Source: an uncultured Bacteroidales bacterium
Lineage (GTDB): Bacteria > Bacteroidota > Bacteroidia > Bacteroidales > Muribaculaceae
NCBI GenBank assembly: GCA_902774055.1
Contig: CACYGX010000010.1
Location: 1-64,000, forward strand
DNA: 64,000 nucleotides
Direction of reading: 5' to 3'
A program made the position numbers and the translations under genes. The number at the start of each line of letters is the position of its first letter. Position 1 is the first letter of the stretch. This document shows, piece by piece, positions 43,150 to 51,945 of this stretch. The notes under the pieces are model-generated. The model worked only from the letters and a program-made list of their open reading frames with translations. It was not told the origin of the DNA and did no database searches.

Positions 43150-45675
43150 TCAGCGATTAATGGGCCTCGTTTTCAATTTCACTTTGCCGTCAGCACTAAC
43201 CAGCAGCAATTTCTTCTGATTCAACAAAAGGTCTATCAGGGCTGAAAGGTCGCTGATGTTAACCGCGCCATCTTGATCCACATCGGCATTGACAAGGTTC
43301 ACACCCTCTTCATTTCCAGTCAACAAATAGTCTATCAGGGCCGACAAGTCGTTGATGTTTACATTGCCATCATCGTCCACATCTCCAAGCAATGGCTCTT
43401 CCCCTCCCCCGTTTGTCACGGTCACCCAGCACGAAGCACTCAAGTTCGTGCCGTCGGTCGTCGTGGCTGTGATGCGTGCTGTTCCTATCTTGTGGGATGT
43501 CACTTGTCCCGTGGCACTGACAGTCGCCACTGACTCATCTTTAGAAGTCCATATCACTAACTTGTTGGTCGCGTTGGCGGGAAGAACGTTGGCCGTCAGC
43601 TGCCTGTTAGCACCCACGGGTATTGTCAGACTCGACGGGCTTACGCTTATGCTCTCGACAGGCACCACGACCGGGTCACCGCCATCGACTATCACAAGGC
43701 AGCTCGCGCTCAGATTGGTGCCGTCGGTCGTGGTGGCAGTGACCGTCGCCTGTCCATCTTTAAGACCCATGACGATGCAGTCGTTGTCCCAACTCGATAT
43801 AGAGATCGCGTCACTGGGCGACATCGTCCACACCACGTCACGGTTAGAGGCCATTTCGGGATGGACCGTCGCAATGAGTCTGAAGACCCCTCCCACGGTC
43901 ATCTGCTTCTCGTATTCGTTCAGCGTAATGGCATTCGCCGAGATGGGGATTACCGTCACGACACACTCCGCCGTGGACTGTCCTGCCGTGGCCGTGATGG
44001 TGGCGGTTCCCGTCATATAACCCTTGACGAGGCCATCGGAGGAAACCGTAGCGACTCCAGGTCGGCTGCTGCTCCAGGTCACCGAGGGCGCGTATTCGTC
44101 ATCGGGCGTCACCGTCGCATGCAGTTGCAGGGTCTGGTACTTCTCAATGGTCGCCGACGACAGGTCAAGCGACACCGTGTGGTGAACCACCTTGACGTGG
44201 CATCTAGCATAAGCTTCTCCCGCGCGGGCGGTGATGATGGCATCACCCGTGCCAACTGCCGTCACGATGCCCCATCCGTCAACCGTGGCGACGCTGGGGT
44301 TGCTGCTGCTCCACGTGAGACCCGGGGCAGTGCCGTCATCAGGCGTCACGGTAGCATTCAAGACAACAAAGCCGCCCTCTTCGATAACCGCATTGGTCTG
44401 GTCTAAAGACACATAATAGTACTGAGGAATCGGCTCAATGTGATAGAAGCTTGCCCATGGATATGTAGTTTGATATTCATATAACGAACCCGCTGGGACG
44501 TTGAGGGTAGCATTATGTTCTGTGACTATGCTAAATGTAGTATTATTTGCTGATGGCGGTGTTTCAGACAGACACGTCACACTCATCAAACCAGTACAAT
44601 TCATGAATGCCCTATAGCCAATGGAGGTGACAGCATGAGGAAAGGTGATATGATCCAAACTACTGCAACCATTAAATGCATCGTCGCCGATAGTGGTGAC
44701 AGTGTTAGGAATATCCACACTGGGCAGACTGGTACAGCCACTAAATGTATAATCAGAAAGAGTTGAGATAGAATTAGGGAGCGTCACTCTAACCAAACTA
44801 CTGCAACCACAGAAAGCCTGACCGCCAAGGGTCGTAACAGAATTGGGGATAGATACATCTGATAAACTTTTACAATTATGAAATGCCCCACCTTCAATCG
44901 TCTTAACGGAATTGGGAATATACACATTTTCAAGACTACTACAACCGTAAAAGCATCTGTTAGGGATTATCTCAACACTGTTAGGAATAGTCACGCTCAA
45001 CAAACTACTGCAATCCATAAAAGCCTGACCGTCAATGGACGTAACAGAATTGGGGATCGTCACACTCGTCAAGTTACTACATTCTCTAAAAGCCCAAAGG
45101 CCAATGGCAGTGACAGAGTTGGGGATGACAACACTTGTCAAACTGGTACATTCTCTAAATGTTTGTTTATCGATCTTTTGTACAGAATTACCAATGGTGA
45201 CACTTTTCATATTAGAGCAAGCCAGAAAAGCTTCGCCACCTAGTTCGGTCACAGAATTAGGAATCACTATGCTCTTGAGACTTCTACAGTACTGGAAAGC
45301 ACCACCTCCGATAGTGGTTACTGAATTGGGGATAGAGACACTCGTTAGCTCAGTACAATAAGAGAAGCAAACAGCGCTGATAGCAGTTACAGGGCATTCA
45401 ATTTCTCGTGTGACATATCCGCCACCAGTATAAAAACCATAGGTCCAGATGATTGAAGAGGGTATCGTAATATCTCCTTTATAAGTTCCTCCTGATACTA
45501 CTGTTGCTTTGGCCGCTAAAGGACCATTATTATCCTGAGATGTCGCTGTTACTGAATAACGTATGCCATCAATCACCAAATATGCGCCATAATCTGCTTT
45601 AGCTGGCAAGATAAAGAGCAGCATGACCAGCAGCAAAGTTGTGCGGAGGGTTGGGAGGAAGTTTATTTGTTTCAT
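43150..45675 (-). CDS. BspA-like leucine-rich repeat surface protein with Ig-like and dockerin domains
   Basis: The 841-residue protein has a signal peptide (MKQINFLPTLRTTLLLVMLLFILPAKA). About a dozen BspA-type 23-residue leucine-rich repeats follow (about 90-390), with units such as LTSVTIPNSVTSIDGQAF. Then come four bacterial Ig-like (Big_2) domains between about 405 and 750 (for example ATVTPDDGTAPGLTWSSSNP and TATITATAGQST). The C-terminus has two dockerin-type repeats, GDVDDDGNVNINDLSALIDY and DVDQDGAVNISDLSALIDLL. BspA-like proteins bind host proteins or glycans on the cell surface. It has its own promoter about 95 nt upstream. No cohesin domain is seen in the window. The binding partner is unknown. 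Confidence 0.92.
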   Translation of the reverse strand: MKQINFLPTLRTTLLLVMLLFILPAKADYGAYLVIDGIRYSVTATSQDNNGPLAAKATVVSGGTYKGDITIPSSIIWTYGFYTGGGYVTREIECPVTAISAVCFSYCTELTSVSIPNSVTTIGGGAFQYCRSLKSIVIPNSVTELGGEAFLACSNMKSVTIGNSVQKIDKQTFRECTSLTSVVIPNSVTAIGLWAFRECSNLTSVTIPNSVTSIDGQAFMDCSSLLSVTIPNSVEIIPNRCFYGCSSLENVYIPNSVKTIEGGAFHNCKSLSDVSIPNSVTTLGGQAFCGCSSLVRVTLPNSISTLSDYTFSGCTSLPSVDIPNTVTTIGDDAFNGCSSLDHITFPHAVTSIGYRAFMNCTGLMSVTCLSETPPSANNTTFSIVTEHNATLNVPAGSLYEYQTTYPWASFYHIEPIPQYYYVSLDQTNAVIEEGGFVVLNATVTPDDGTAPGLTWSSSNPSVATVDGWGIVTAVGTGDAIITARAGEAYARCHVKVVHHTVSLDLSSATIEKYQTLQLHATVTPDDEYAPSVTWSSSRPGVATVSSDGLVKGYMTGTATITATAGQSTAECVVTVIPISANAITLNEYEKQMTVGGVFRLIATVHPEMASNRDVVWTMSPSDAISISSWDNDCIVMGLKDGQATVTATTTDGTNLSASCLVIVDGGDPVVVPVESISVSPSSLTIPVGANRQLTANVLPANATNKLVIWTSKDESVATVSATGQVTSHKIGTARITATTTDGTNLSASCWVTVTNGGGEEPLLGDVDDDGNVNINDLSALIDYLLTGNEEGVNLVNADVDQDGAVNISDLSALIDLLLNQKKLLLVSADGKVKLKTRPINR

Positions 45676-45770
45676 AAGGCTATTTGTTTTAGTTGTCGAT
45701 GGTGAATAGTTATTGTGTTGTTTATTGTGTTGTTCATCGTGTAGTTGAAGGCGTCACGATGAGTTAACTG

Positions 45771-45778
45771 CAAAGTTA
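45771..45778 (-). promoter_or_regulatory. -7 element of the LRR/dockerin gene
   Basis: The minus strand reads TAACTTTG, matching the consensus; it would give a leader of about 90 nt. Confidence 0.6.
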
Positions 45779-46005
45779 ATGATTTTTTTCATTAGAGGGT
45801 GCATTGTGTCGCGATTTTTATCGAGAGGTGGGGAAAATAACGCATATTCGAGCTAACAGCATGGAGAGAAAAAAAAGTCTGACCTAAATCCTCCTAGTCG
45901 GATTTTTTGGCGAGAAAACGTCAATACCGAAAGGTCCCCTGGCCATATCGTAGGGCGGTAGCCCTCAGAAATATCAGATTAATCTGTTGTTTTTAAAAAG
46001 ACAGG

Positions 46006-46050
46006 AACAACCCGGACAACTTTTCTTTGATTCAAGTTGTTCGGGTTGTT
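46006..46050 (-). terminator. Terminator of the ECF sigma gene
   Basis: AACAACCCGGACAACTT (46006-46022) pairs with AAGTTGTTCGGGTTGTT (46034-46050), one G-U pair, 17-bp stem. On the minus strand a CTTTTT tract follows after a few bases. Confidence 0.75.
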
Positions 46051-46113
46051 TGATTTGTATTCAAATTTCGCTACAGGGACAAGTGTAATGTACCTGCTTC
46101 GTCGTGAATGGCT

Positions 46114-46704
46114 TTACAGGGTGAGGACGATGTTGTGTTCCTCGGCCATGCGGCGCATGTTCAAGATGGCGTAGCGCATGCGGCCCAGGGCGGTGTTGAT
46201 GCTCACACCCGTGGTGTCGGCAATCTCCTTGAAGCTCATGTTCTTGTAGTAACGCATCACGAGCACCTCGCGCTGGCTCTCGGGCAGAGCCTTGACCAGG
46301 CGGCGCACGTCGTCGTGAATCTGAGTCGTGATAATACTATCCTCGATGGTGCAATCTGACAACTCCTTGCGATTAAGGATGTTGGTGTCCTCGTCGTCGG
46401 TCGATTGCAGGTTCTCGGCCTTGGTCTGGCGGAAGTAGTCGATAATCAGGTTATGTGCGATGCGTGTGATCCATGCGGGGAAGTGACCGTTATCGGTATA
46501 ACGTCCCTGCTTGATAGTTATGATGGCCTTAACAAAAGTATCCTGAAAAATATCATCGGCAAGTTCCTCGTTTTTCACCGCATGATATATGTACGTAAAA
46601 ACTCGGTCCTTGTGTCGCTCCAGCAGCGAATCAAAGGCCTCGTTGTTGCCATCGACATATAGCGAAATGAGTTGCTCATCGCTCTTGTCCTTGTAGATTT
46701 TCAT
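46114..46704 (-). CDS. ECF-type RNA polymerase sigma factor
   Basis: The 196-residue protein has complete sigma regions 2 and 4: NNEAFDSLLERHKDRVFTYI, ADDIFQDTFVKAI and FPAWITRIAHNLIIDYFRQ, then LPESQREVLVMRYYKNMSF and EIADTTGVSINTALGRM. It should direct transcription of a stress or envelope regulon. No anti-sigma gene is adjacent, so its control is not clear. It has its own -7 element and is downstream of the four-gene membrane cluster, which may be its target; that is an inference. Confidence 0.93.
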   Translation of the reverse strand: MKIYKDKSDEQLISLYVDGNNEAFDSLLERHKDRVFTYIYHAVKNEELADDIFQDTFVKAIITIKQGRYTDNGHFPAWITRIAHNLIIDYFRQTKAENLQSTDDEDTNILNRKELSDCTIEDSIITTQIHDDVRRLVKALPESQREVLVMRYYKNMSFKEIADTTGVSINTALGRMRYAILNMRRMAEEHNIVLTL

Positions 46705-46819
46705 TACTATTTATTTTTGGTCAATAAGAGTAATGTTTGTCGATAGGCAGTTTATTTTAAGTTATTTATTATCATTAAATTAATATCTCTCTCGTGTGAA
46801 ATCCTAAGATTTCGGGCTG

Positions 46820-46827
46820 CAAATATA
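46820..46827 (-). promoter_or_regulatory. -7 element of the ECF sigma gene
   Basis: The minus strand reads TATATTTG, 116 nt before the start codon, matching the primary-sigma consensus. Confidence 0.6.
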
Positions 46828-46943
46828 GGAAAAATCAAAAAAACAACAACATTTTTTCAAAAAAAAATGAATTCTTGAATGTTTTTTTGGCATTTTTGAG
46901 GAATGTGGGCAGTACCCAGAATGCTATCGGCAACTGCTGTTGA

Positions 46944-47279
46944 TCAACGGCGGCGACGACGGCTGTTGCCGCGCAACGACATGAGCCAGCGCGCGAGTTT
47001 GATGCCCAGCAGGACATAGTCGGCAGTCTTCAAGTGGGAAACGGTGCCGGGGCTGAACATCAGGGCACGCACGCCATTATTGGAGATGTTGCTCTTCACC
47101 CCCTCGATATCGTACTGTATTGTGGCACGCCCCACCTCTCGACGCACCAGGGCCTTGCCGCGTGCACGGCGCAGGTCATCAAGCGTCATTCCCTTCCAGT
47201 TATCGGGCGCGTCGGGAGTGACAACCGGCAACTCATTGGCAGCAGAGCCTAGAGCCTCGTTAATGTTCTCGCTACTCAT
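46944..47279 (-). CDS. Hypothetical protein, conserved in position after the holin-like gene
   Basis: The 111-residue protein starts MSSENINEALGSAANELPVV. A short region near residues 28-50 (NWKGMTLDDLRRARGKALVRREVGRA) is charged, and the C-terminus has an amphipathic or hydrophobic part (YVLLGIKLARWLMSL) and a run of five arginines. No family recognised. The start overlaps the holin-like stop by 8 nt, so both are translated together. Its basic tail and hydrophobic part suggest a membrane-associated accessory protein; no function is assigned. Confidence 0.65.
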   Translation of the reverse strand: MSSENINEALGSAANELPVVTPDAPDNWKGMTLDDLRRARGKALVRREVGRATIQYDIEGVKSNISNNGVRALMFSPGTVSHLKTADYVLLGIKLARWLMSLRGNSRRRRR

Positions 47280-47634
47280 TGTCTTCGGGTTTAAGGAACA
47301 ACTTGCTCACAAAACGCGCCACGGGATCAACAATGATCTGGCGCTTGAAGGCGAACACGACAAGCAGCAGCACCAACAGAAGGGCTGCCGCAATCAGCTG
47401 TGCACCCCATGTGCACCCCATGGCTGTCGCCAAGACGTCGATGAGCGCCGACATCACATAGGCCAGCGCAAAGGTGCCAATAATGATTACAACAGCGACA
47501 AACGCTATCGACGAGAGCAGCACCGCCAACTTCTCGACTGCTGTGAGCTTGGTGTAGTCCCACTCCAGCGTGAAGTACTTACGCGCCTCGTTGAACAGTT
47601 TTTTATAATCTATCTCATTCATACTTGATGCCAT
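47272..47634 (-). CDS. Holin-X-like (superfamily III) two-helix membrane protein
   Basis: The 120-residue protein has two hydrophobic helices (about 43-68: LLSSIAFVAVVIIIGTFALAYVMSAL, and 80-102: LIAAALLLVLLLVVFAFKRQI) with cytoplasmic charged ends (YKKLFNEARKYFTLEWDYTKLTAVEKLAVL). This layout fits the phage holin superfamily III-like family (DUF1469), which is widespread in Bacteroidetes chromosomes beside YtxH proteins and is not phage here. An internal start at 47622 is possible. Confidence 0.75.
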   Translation of the reverse strand: MASSMNEIDYKKLFNEARKYFTLEWDYTKLTAVEKLAVLLSSIAFVAVVIIIGTFALAYVMSALIDVLATAMGCTWGAQLIAAALLLVLLLVVFAFKRQIIVDPVARFVSKLFLKPEDNE

Positions 47635-47729
47635 CTGTTCTCACGCTATATGACGTTAAGAATCATCGTGCTAATCTCGCTAATTATACCTTATTAAGAA
47701 AATAATCGGCGCCATTAGCATTAACCCAG

Positions 47730-47760
47730 CAGGGTGCGTCAGATTTCTGGACGCACCCTG
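47730..47760. repeat. 11-bp perfect hairpin between holin-like and YtxH genes
   Basis: CAGGGTGCGTC (47730-47740) and GACGCACCCTG (47750-47760) form an 11-bp stem with a 9-nt loop. No T-run follows on either strand, so it may process or attenuate the transcript. Confidence 0.6.
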
Positions 47761-47780
47761 ACAGGTAAACTGCTATTTTG

Positions 47781-47978
47781 TCAGTCCTCAATCTGAGCGC
47801 TGATTTGCTTCACCAGCTGTTCCACCTCGTCGTCGCTGAAGTCGATGCCATTCTTCTTGAGCATCTCCTTGATGCGGCTACGCAGGTCAGAGCCCTTCTC
47901 GGGAGCAAACAGGATAGCTGCCGAAGCGCCAACCAGAGCGCCACCCAAGAACGCATACAATAAACCTAATCCTCTCAT
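47781..47978 (-). CDS. YtxH-domain protein, 65 residues
   Basis: A short protein with an N-terminal helix (LYAFLGGALVGASAAILFAPEKG) and a charged amphipathic tail (DDEVEQLVKQISAQ). The glycine-rich helix followed by LFAPEKGxDLR is the YtxH signature; these are stress-associated membrane proteins without known biochemical activity. It has a paralogue 27 nt upstream at 48006-48212. Confidence 0.85.
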   Translation of the reverse strand: MRGLGLLYAFLGGALVGASAAILFAPEKGSDLRSRIKEMLKKNGIDFSDDEVEQLVKQISAQIED

Positions 47979-48005
47979 TTTCTTATATTAAATTTAATGT
48001 GAATA

Positions 48006-48212
48006 TTAATCTAGCTTGTCCTTAATCTCCTCGGCGATGTCGTCAACGAGGTTGTCGAGCTTTGTGCCTTTGAGTTTCACACCTTGCTCACGCAGTGTAT
48101 CAGCGATGCGCTTGCGAACGTCGTCACCTTTCTCTGGGGCAAAAAGCAAACCCACTGCCGCGCCGGCGATTGCGCCGCCCACGACTGCCATAACAATGTT
48201 AATTGGTTTCAT
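48006..48212 (-). CDS. YtxH-domain protein, 68 residues
   Basis: First gene of the minus-strand membrane cluster. It has the YtxH pattern: a Gly/Ala-rich membrane helix (MAVVGGAIAGAAVGLLFAPEKG) and a helical tail (KRIADTLREQGVKLKG, then DNLVDDIAEEIKDKLD). It is a close relative of the next gene. Both are probably expressed with the holin-like and hypothetical genes downstream. Confidence 0.85.
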   Translation of the reverse strand: MKPINIVMAVVGGAIAGAAVGLLFAPEKGDDVRKRIADTLREQGVKLKGTKLDNLVDDIAEEIKDKLD

Positions 48213-48434
48213 ATCTTGCAGTAATTTAAAGAATTAATAAATGACTTAGCATGGTCCAAATCAGCAAATATCATGCCATTGGGCACTCACTCGCCTCATT
48301 TGGGCAATAAAATTACTCTTTTTTTTTCATTCGGACAAATATTTTTCAAAAAAAGAAGATTTTTTTGCTCCAAAATAAAAGTTTGTGACAAGCATACATT
48401 GGCACGGTTGTTTTGTTTTCTCGTGAAAAAGTAG

Positions 48435-48442
48435 TACCTTTG
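48435..48442 (+). promoter_or_regulatory. -7 element of uvrA
   Basis: TACCTTTG, with TTTTG about 20 nt upstream, gives a leader of only about 15 nt before the uvrA ATG at 48463. Confidence 0.7.
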
Positions 48443-48462
48443 TCGGCTCGTTCACAATCAAC

Positions 48463-51267
48463 ATGGCCAACACAGGAGACATCATCATCAAGGGGGCCCG
48501 CGTCAACAACCTGAAAAACGTTGACGTGGCGATTCCGCGCGGCAAGTTTGTCGTGGTGACGGGCGTGTCGGGCAGCGGCAAGTCCTCGCTGGCGTTCGAC
48601 ACGCTGTATGCCGAGGGGCAACGCCGTTATGTCGAGAGCCTGTCGTCCTATGCCCGCCAGTTCATGGGGCGCATGACGAAGCCCGACTGCGACTTTATCC
48701 GCGGCCTGCCGCCCGCCATCGCCGTTGAACAACGCACCGTGACGCGCAACTCGCGCAGCACCGTGGGCACAAGCACCGAGATTTATGACTACCTGCGTCT
48801 GCTTTTTGCCCGTGTGGGCAAGACCTACTCCCCAATCTCGGGCCAGGTTGTGAAAAAGCACACCGCCAATGATGTCATCGACACCATCAACTCCTATCCT
48901 GACGGCACCCGACTGGCGTTGCTCACCGAGGTCATTGTGCCCGAGGGCCGTGACGTGCGCACTCAACTGGACATCCTTGTCAAGGGCGGCTACTCCAGGC
49001 TGATGACCCGCGACTACCGCTTTATCGACATCTCGGAGGTCATTGCCAGCGAGGGCGACCTCAATGCCAGTGACTACCGACTGCTGATTGACCGCCTGGC
49101 GGTGACTCACAGCCGCGACGACGAGATGCGCCTGCTTGACTCGTTGCAGACAGCCTTCTACGAGGGCAAAGACGAGTGCATCGTGGTACTGTGGCAGCAA
49201 GACGGCCAGATCGTCGAGCACCGCTTCTCCAAGCGTTTTGAACTGGACGGGATGACGTTCGACGAGCCCAGCGACCTGATGTTCAACTTCAACAATCCCC
49301 TGGGAGCTTGCCCGACATGCGAGGGCTTTGGCAGCGTGATTGGCATCGACGAGAGCCTGGTGGTGCCTGACAGGAGCCGCTCGATCTATGACGACGCGGT
49401 GATGTGCTGGCGAGGCCAGGTGATGAGTGAGTGGAAACGCGAGTTCATCCACGTGGCAGCAGAGTATGGTTTTCCCATCCACAAGCCCTATCATGAGCTC
49501 ACTCAAGAGCAGCTCGACCTGTTGTGGCATGGCACGGGAGACAACCGGTGGCCCGGCATCGACGGCTTCTTTGAGTGGGTTAAAAGCAAAGCCTATGCCA
49601 TCCAATTCCGCGTCCTGCAGGCCCGCTATCGCGGCAAGACCGTGTGCCCCACGTGCCACGGCACCCGCCTCAAGCCTCAAGCCGGATATGTCAAGGTGGG
49701 AGGATTGACCATCAGCGACATGGTTCGCATGCCTGTCAAGGACCTGGCTAAGTGGTTCTCACAACTCCAACTAGACGAGACCGAGGCCCAGATTGCCAAA
49801 CGCCTGCTGACCGAAATCAACACGCGTCTTGACTACCTGTGTGACGTGGGCGTGGGTTACTTGACACTGGACCGACTGTCGGCGTCACTGTCAGGCGGTG
49901 AGAGCCAGCGCATTAACCTGGCAACCGCGTTGGGCAGTTCGCTCGTGGGTTCGGTCTATATTCTCGATGAGCCTTCTATCGGTCTGCATCCGAGAGACAC
50001 CCACCGCCTGATCCATGTGCTCAAGATGCTGCAGCAATTGGGTAACACAGTGGTCGTTGTCGAGCATGACGAGGACATCATCCGCACGGCCGACTACCTC
50101 ATCGACGTGGGTCCCGAGGCAGGGCGCAATGGAGGGCGCATCACCTACCAGGGTCCTGTTGAGCAACTTAGCGGCGCCACCGAGAGCTACACTGCCAAAT
50201 ACCTGACGGGCGCCCTCACCATTCCCGTGCCCAAACAACGTCGCAAGTGGAGCCAATTTATCGAAGTCAAGGGCGCCACCCAAAACAACCTCAAGAACAT
50301 CAATGTCAAGTTCCCGCTCGGCGTGATGACGGTTGTCACGGGCGTGAGCGGATCGGGCAAATCGACCCTGGTGGGCAAGATCCTCTACCCTGCCCTAGCC
50401 CGACAGTATGACCAAACTGCCGAAGTGCCTGGCAGCCACAACAGTATCGGGGGCGACCTGGGCCGCCTGCAGGCTGTAGAATTTATTGACCAAGGTCCTA
50501 TCGGGAAGAGTTCGCGCAGCAATCCTGCGACCTACTTGAAGGCCTTTGACGAGATACGCCAACTTTTTGCACAGCAGCAACTCTCCAAGCAGATGGGTTA
50601 CAACGCTAGCTTCTTTTCTTTCAACTCCCCTGGCGGCAGATGCGAGGAGTGCAAGGGCGAAGGCACCATCACCATCGAGATGCAGTTCATGGCCGACATC
50701 ACCCTCACCTGTGAGGCGTGTCATGGCAAGCGATTTGGCCGTAATGCCCTTGATGTGACCTATCGAGACCGCACCATCAGCGACATCCTCGACATGACCG
50801 TCAACCAGGCCATCGAATTTTTCAGTGAGACCAGTACCTACAACGAGCATCGCATCGTTCGCCGCCTCAAGCCATTGCAGGACGTGGGACTGGGCTACAT
50901 CAAATTAGGGCAGTCGTCATCAACGCTCTCGGGCGGTGAAAATCAGCGCGTTAAACTCGCCTACTACCTGAGCGGTGAACGTCAGGGCAACACCTTGTTC
51001 ATCTTTGACGAGCCGACGACAGGCCTGCATTTCCACGACATCAACACGTTGATGAAGTCGTTTGACCAGCTCATTGGCAACGGTCACACCGTCGTCATTA
51101 TCGAGCACAACCTCGACGTTATTAAGTGTGCCGACCACATCATCGACCTGGGACCCGAGGGCGGCGAGAACGGCGGCAACATCGTCGTCACCGGCACCCC
51201 CGAGGAGGTCGCCCAATGTCAAGAAAGTTACACGGGCCGCTTCCTTGCCGAGAAACTAGCTCTTTAG
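48463..51267 (+). CDS. uvrA: Excinuclease ABC subunit A
   Basis: UvrA finds DNA damage and loads UvrB in nucleotide excision repair. The 934-residue protein has two ABC ATPase halves: Walker [20 protein letters not shown] and [13 protein letters not shown], signatures LSGGESQR and LSGGENQR, and Walker [12 protein letters not shown] and [11 protein letters not shown]. Zinc-binding segments are CPTCEGFG and CPTCHG in the first half and CEECKGEG with CEACHGKRF in the second. The [17 protein letters not shown] segment differs slightly from the usual IDQSPIGRTPRSNPATY, so it may be a paralogue rather than the main UvrA. It stands after its own promoter and is followed by an AlkD-like gene. Confidence 0.92.
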   Translation: MANTGDIIIKGARVNNLKNVDVAIPRGKFVVVTGVSGSGKSSLAFDTLYAEGQRRYVESLSSYARQFMGRMTKPDCDFIRGLPPAIAVEQRTVTRNSRSTVGTSTEIYDYLRLLFARVGKTYSPISGQVVKKHTANDVIDTINSYPDGTRLALLTEVIVPEGRDVRTQLDILVKGGYSRLMTRDYRFIDISEVIASEGDLNASDYRLLIDRLAVTHSRDDEMRLLDSLQTAFYEGKDECIVVLWQQDGQIVEHRFSKRFELDGMTFDEPSDLMFNFNNPLGACPTCEGFGSVIGIDESLVVPDRSRSIYDDAVMCWRGQVMSEWKREFIHVAAEYGFPIHKPYHELTQEQLDLLWHGTGDNRWPGIDGFFEWVKSKAYAIQFRVLQARYRGKTVCPTCHGTRLKPQAGYVKVGGLTISDMVRMPVKDLAKWFSQLQLDETEAQIAKRLLTEINTRLDYLCDVGVGYLTLDRLSASLSGGESQRINLATALGSSLVGSVYILDEPSIGLHPRDTHRLIHVLKMLQQLGNTVVVVEHDEDIIRTADYLIDVGPEAGRNGGRITYQGPVEQLSGATESYTAKYLTGALTIPVPKQRRKWSQFIEVKGATQNNLKNINVKFPLGVMTVVTGVSGSGKSTLVGKILYPALARQYDQTAEVPGSHNSIGGDLGRLQAVEFIDQGPIGKSSRSNPATYLKAFDEIRQLFAQQQLSKQMGYNASFFSFNSPGGRCEECKGEGTITIEMQFMADITLTCEACHGKRFGRNALDVTYRDRTISDILDMTVNQAIEFFSETSTYNEHRIVRRLKPLQDVGLGYIKLGQSSSTLSGGENQRVKLAYYLSGERQGNTLFIFDEPTTGLHFHDINTLMKSFDQLIGNGHTVVIIEHNLDVIKCADHIIDLGPEGGENGGNIVVTGTPEEVAQCQESYTGRFLAEKLAL

Positions 51268-51283
51268 GAACTTCGAATTACGT

Positions 51284-51307
51284 GAACCTTTAGCTCGGCG
51301 AAGCCAA
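51284..51307 (-). repeat. 24-nt dispersed repeat, copy 2
   Basis: Reverse complement of the sequence at 42918-42941, located between uvrA and the AlkD-like gene. Confidence 0.6.
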
Positions 51308-51369
51308 TTTAACTAATTGGCATCTGCATTCAATTATTACGAATTCACGCTAAGACGCACAGTTTATTT

Positions 51370-51945
51370 ATGGATACAGATAAACATCAAGAAATATTAC
51401 GTGGGATACGGAAGGAGTTTTTTGCCTTCCGCAACGGCATTATCGCTGACAAATTGAGGAAAGCGGGAGATCCACATCACATGATCATGGGTTGCCTGCT
51501 GGTGGATATCATCGGCATTGTGTCGCGTGTCCGTGAAACCATCGATGACAAGGCACAAATGGCAGTCATCGCCAGCGAATTGTGGAGCGATACCCAAAAT
51601 CGCGAATGCCGGCTTGCCGCACCCATGCTATTTCCAGCATCGCTCATGACGGCTGACGAAGCGCTCAAGTGGTGCCAAAGCGTCGAGACCATCGAGGTTG
51701 CCGACAACCTGTGCCACAAACTGCTACGGCACATCGACGCTGCTGAAATGCTGTTCCGGCAACTTATAGACGACGAGCGCCCGCTTGTCAAGTACACAGG
51801 CTACCGCCTGTTAATCAACTTGATGATTTTGGGCAAAGTGCAGTTGAACGATTCGCTCCGCGCTATCGTCGATCACGAATCCACTCAGACATCACAAGGC
51901 CCCTTGGCTCTGCTGCTGAAAGACATCCTGGAGGAAGTCAACTAA
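51370..51945 (+). CDS. DNA alkylation repair (AlkD-like HEAT) protein
   Basis: The 191-residue, all-helical protein resembles short members of the AlkD family, DNA glycosylases built from HEAT-like repeats. Helical blocks are visible (IASELWSDTQNRECRLAAPM, ALKWCQSVETIEVADNLCHK, YRLLINLMILGKV). The position of the usual catalytic Asp and Trp residues cannot be fixed by eye, so activity is unproven. The last four bases (51942-51945) overlap the convergent hemW stop. Confidence 0.65.
   Translation: MDTDKHQEILRGIRKEFFAFRNGIIADKLRKAGDPHHMIMGCLLVDIIGIVSRVRETIDDKAQMAVIASELWSDTQNRECRLAAPMLFPASLMTADEALKWCQSVETIEVADNLCHKLLRHIDAAEMLFRQLIDDERPLVKYTGYRLLINLMILGKVQLNDSLRAIVDHESTQTSQGPLALLLKDILEEVN

Larger units (their letters stand above)
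45676..46113. other. Intergenic region between the LRR/dockerin gene and an ECF sigma gene
   Basis: The 438-nt spacer contains the promoter of the surface-protein gene and, near 46006-46050, the terminator of the sigma gene. The remaining AT-rich stretch shows nothing else. Confidence 0.5.

Noticed and set aside
44640..45400. Regular repeats that might suggest a CRISPR array
   Set aside because: The periodicity is that of codons for BspA-type leucine-rich repeats; units diverge, and there are no distinct spacers or cas genes.
47272..47634. Holin-like gene as a sign of a prophage
   Set aside because: No other phage genes are near; this membrane family is common in Bacteroidetes chromosomes next to YtxH genes.
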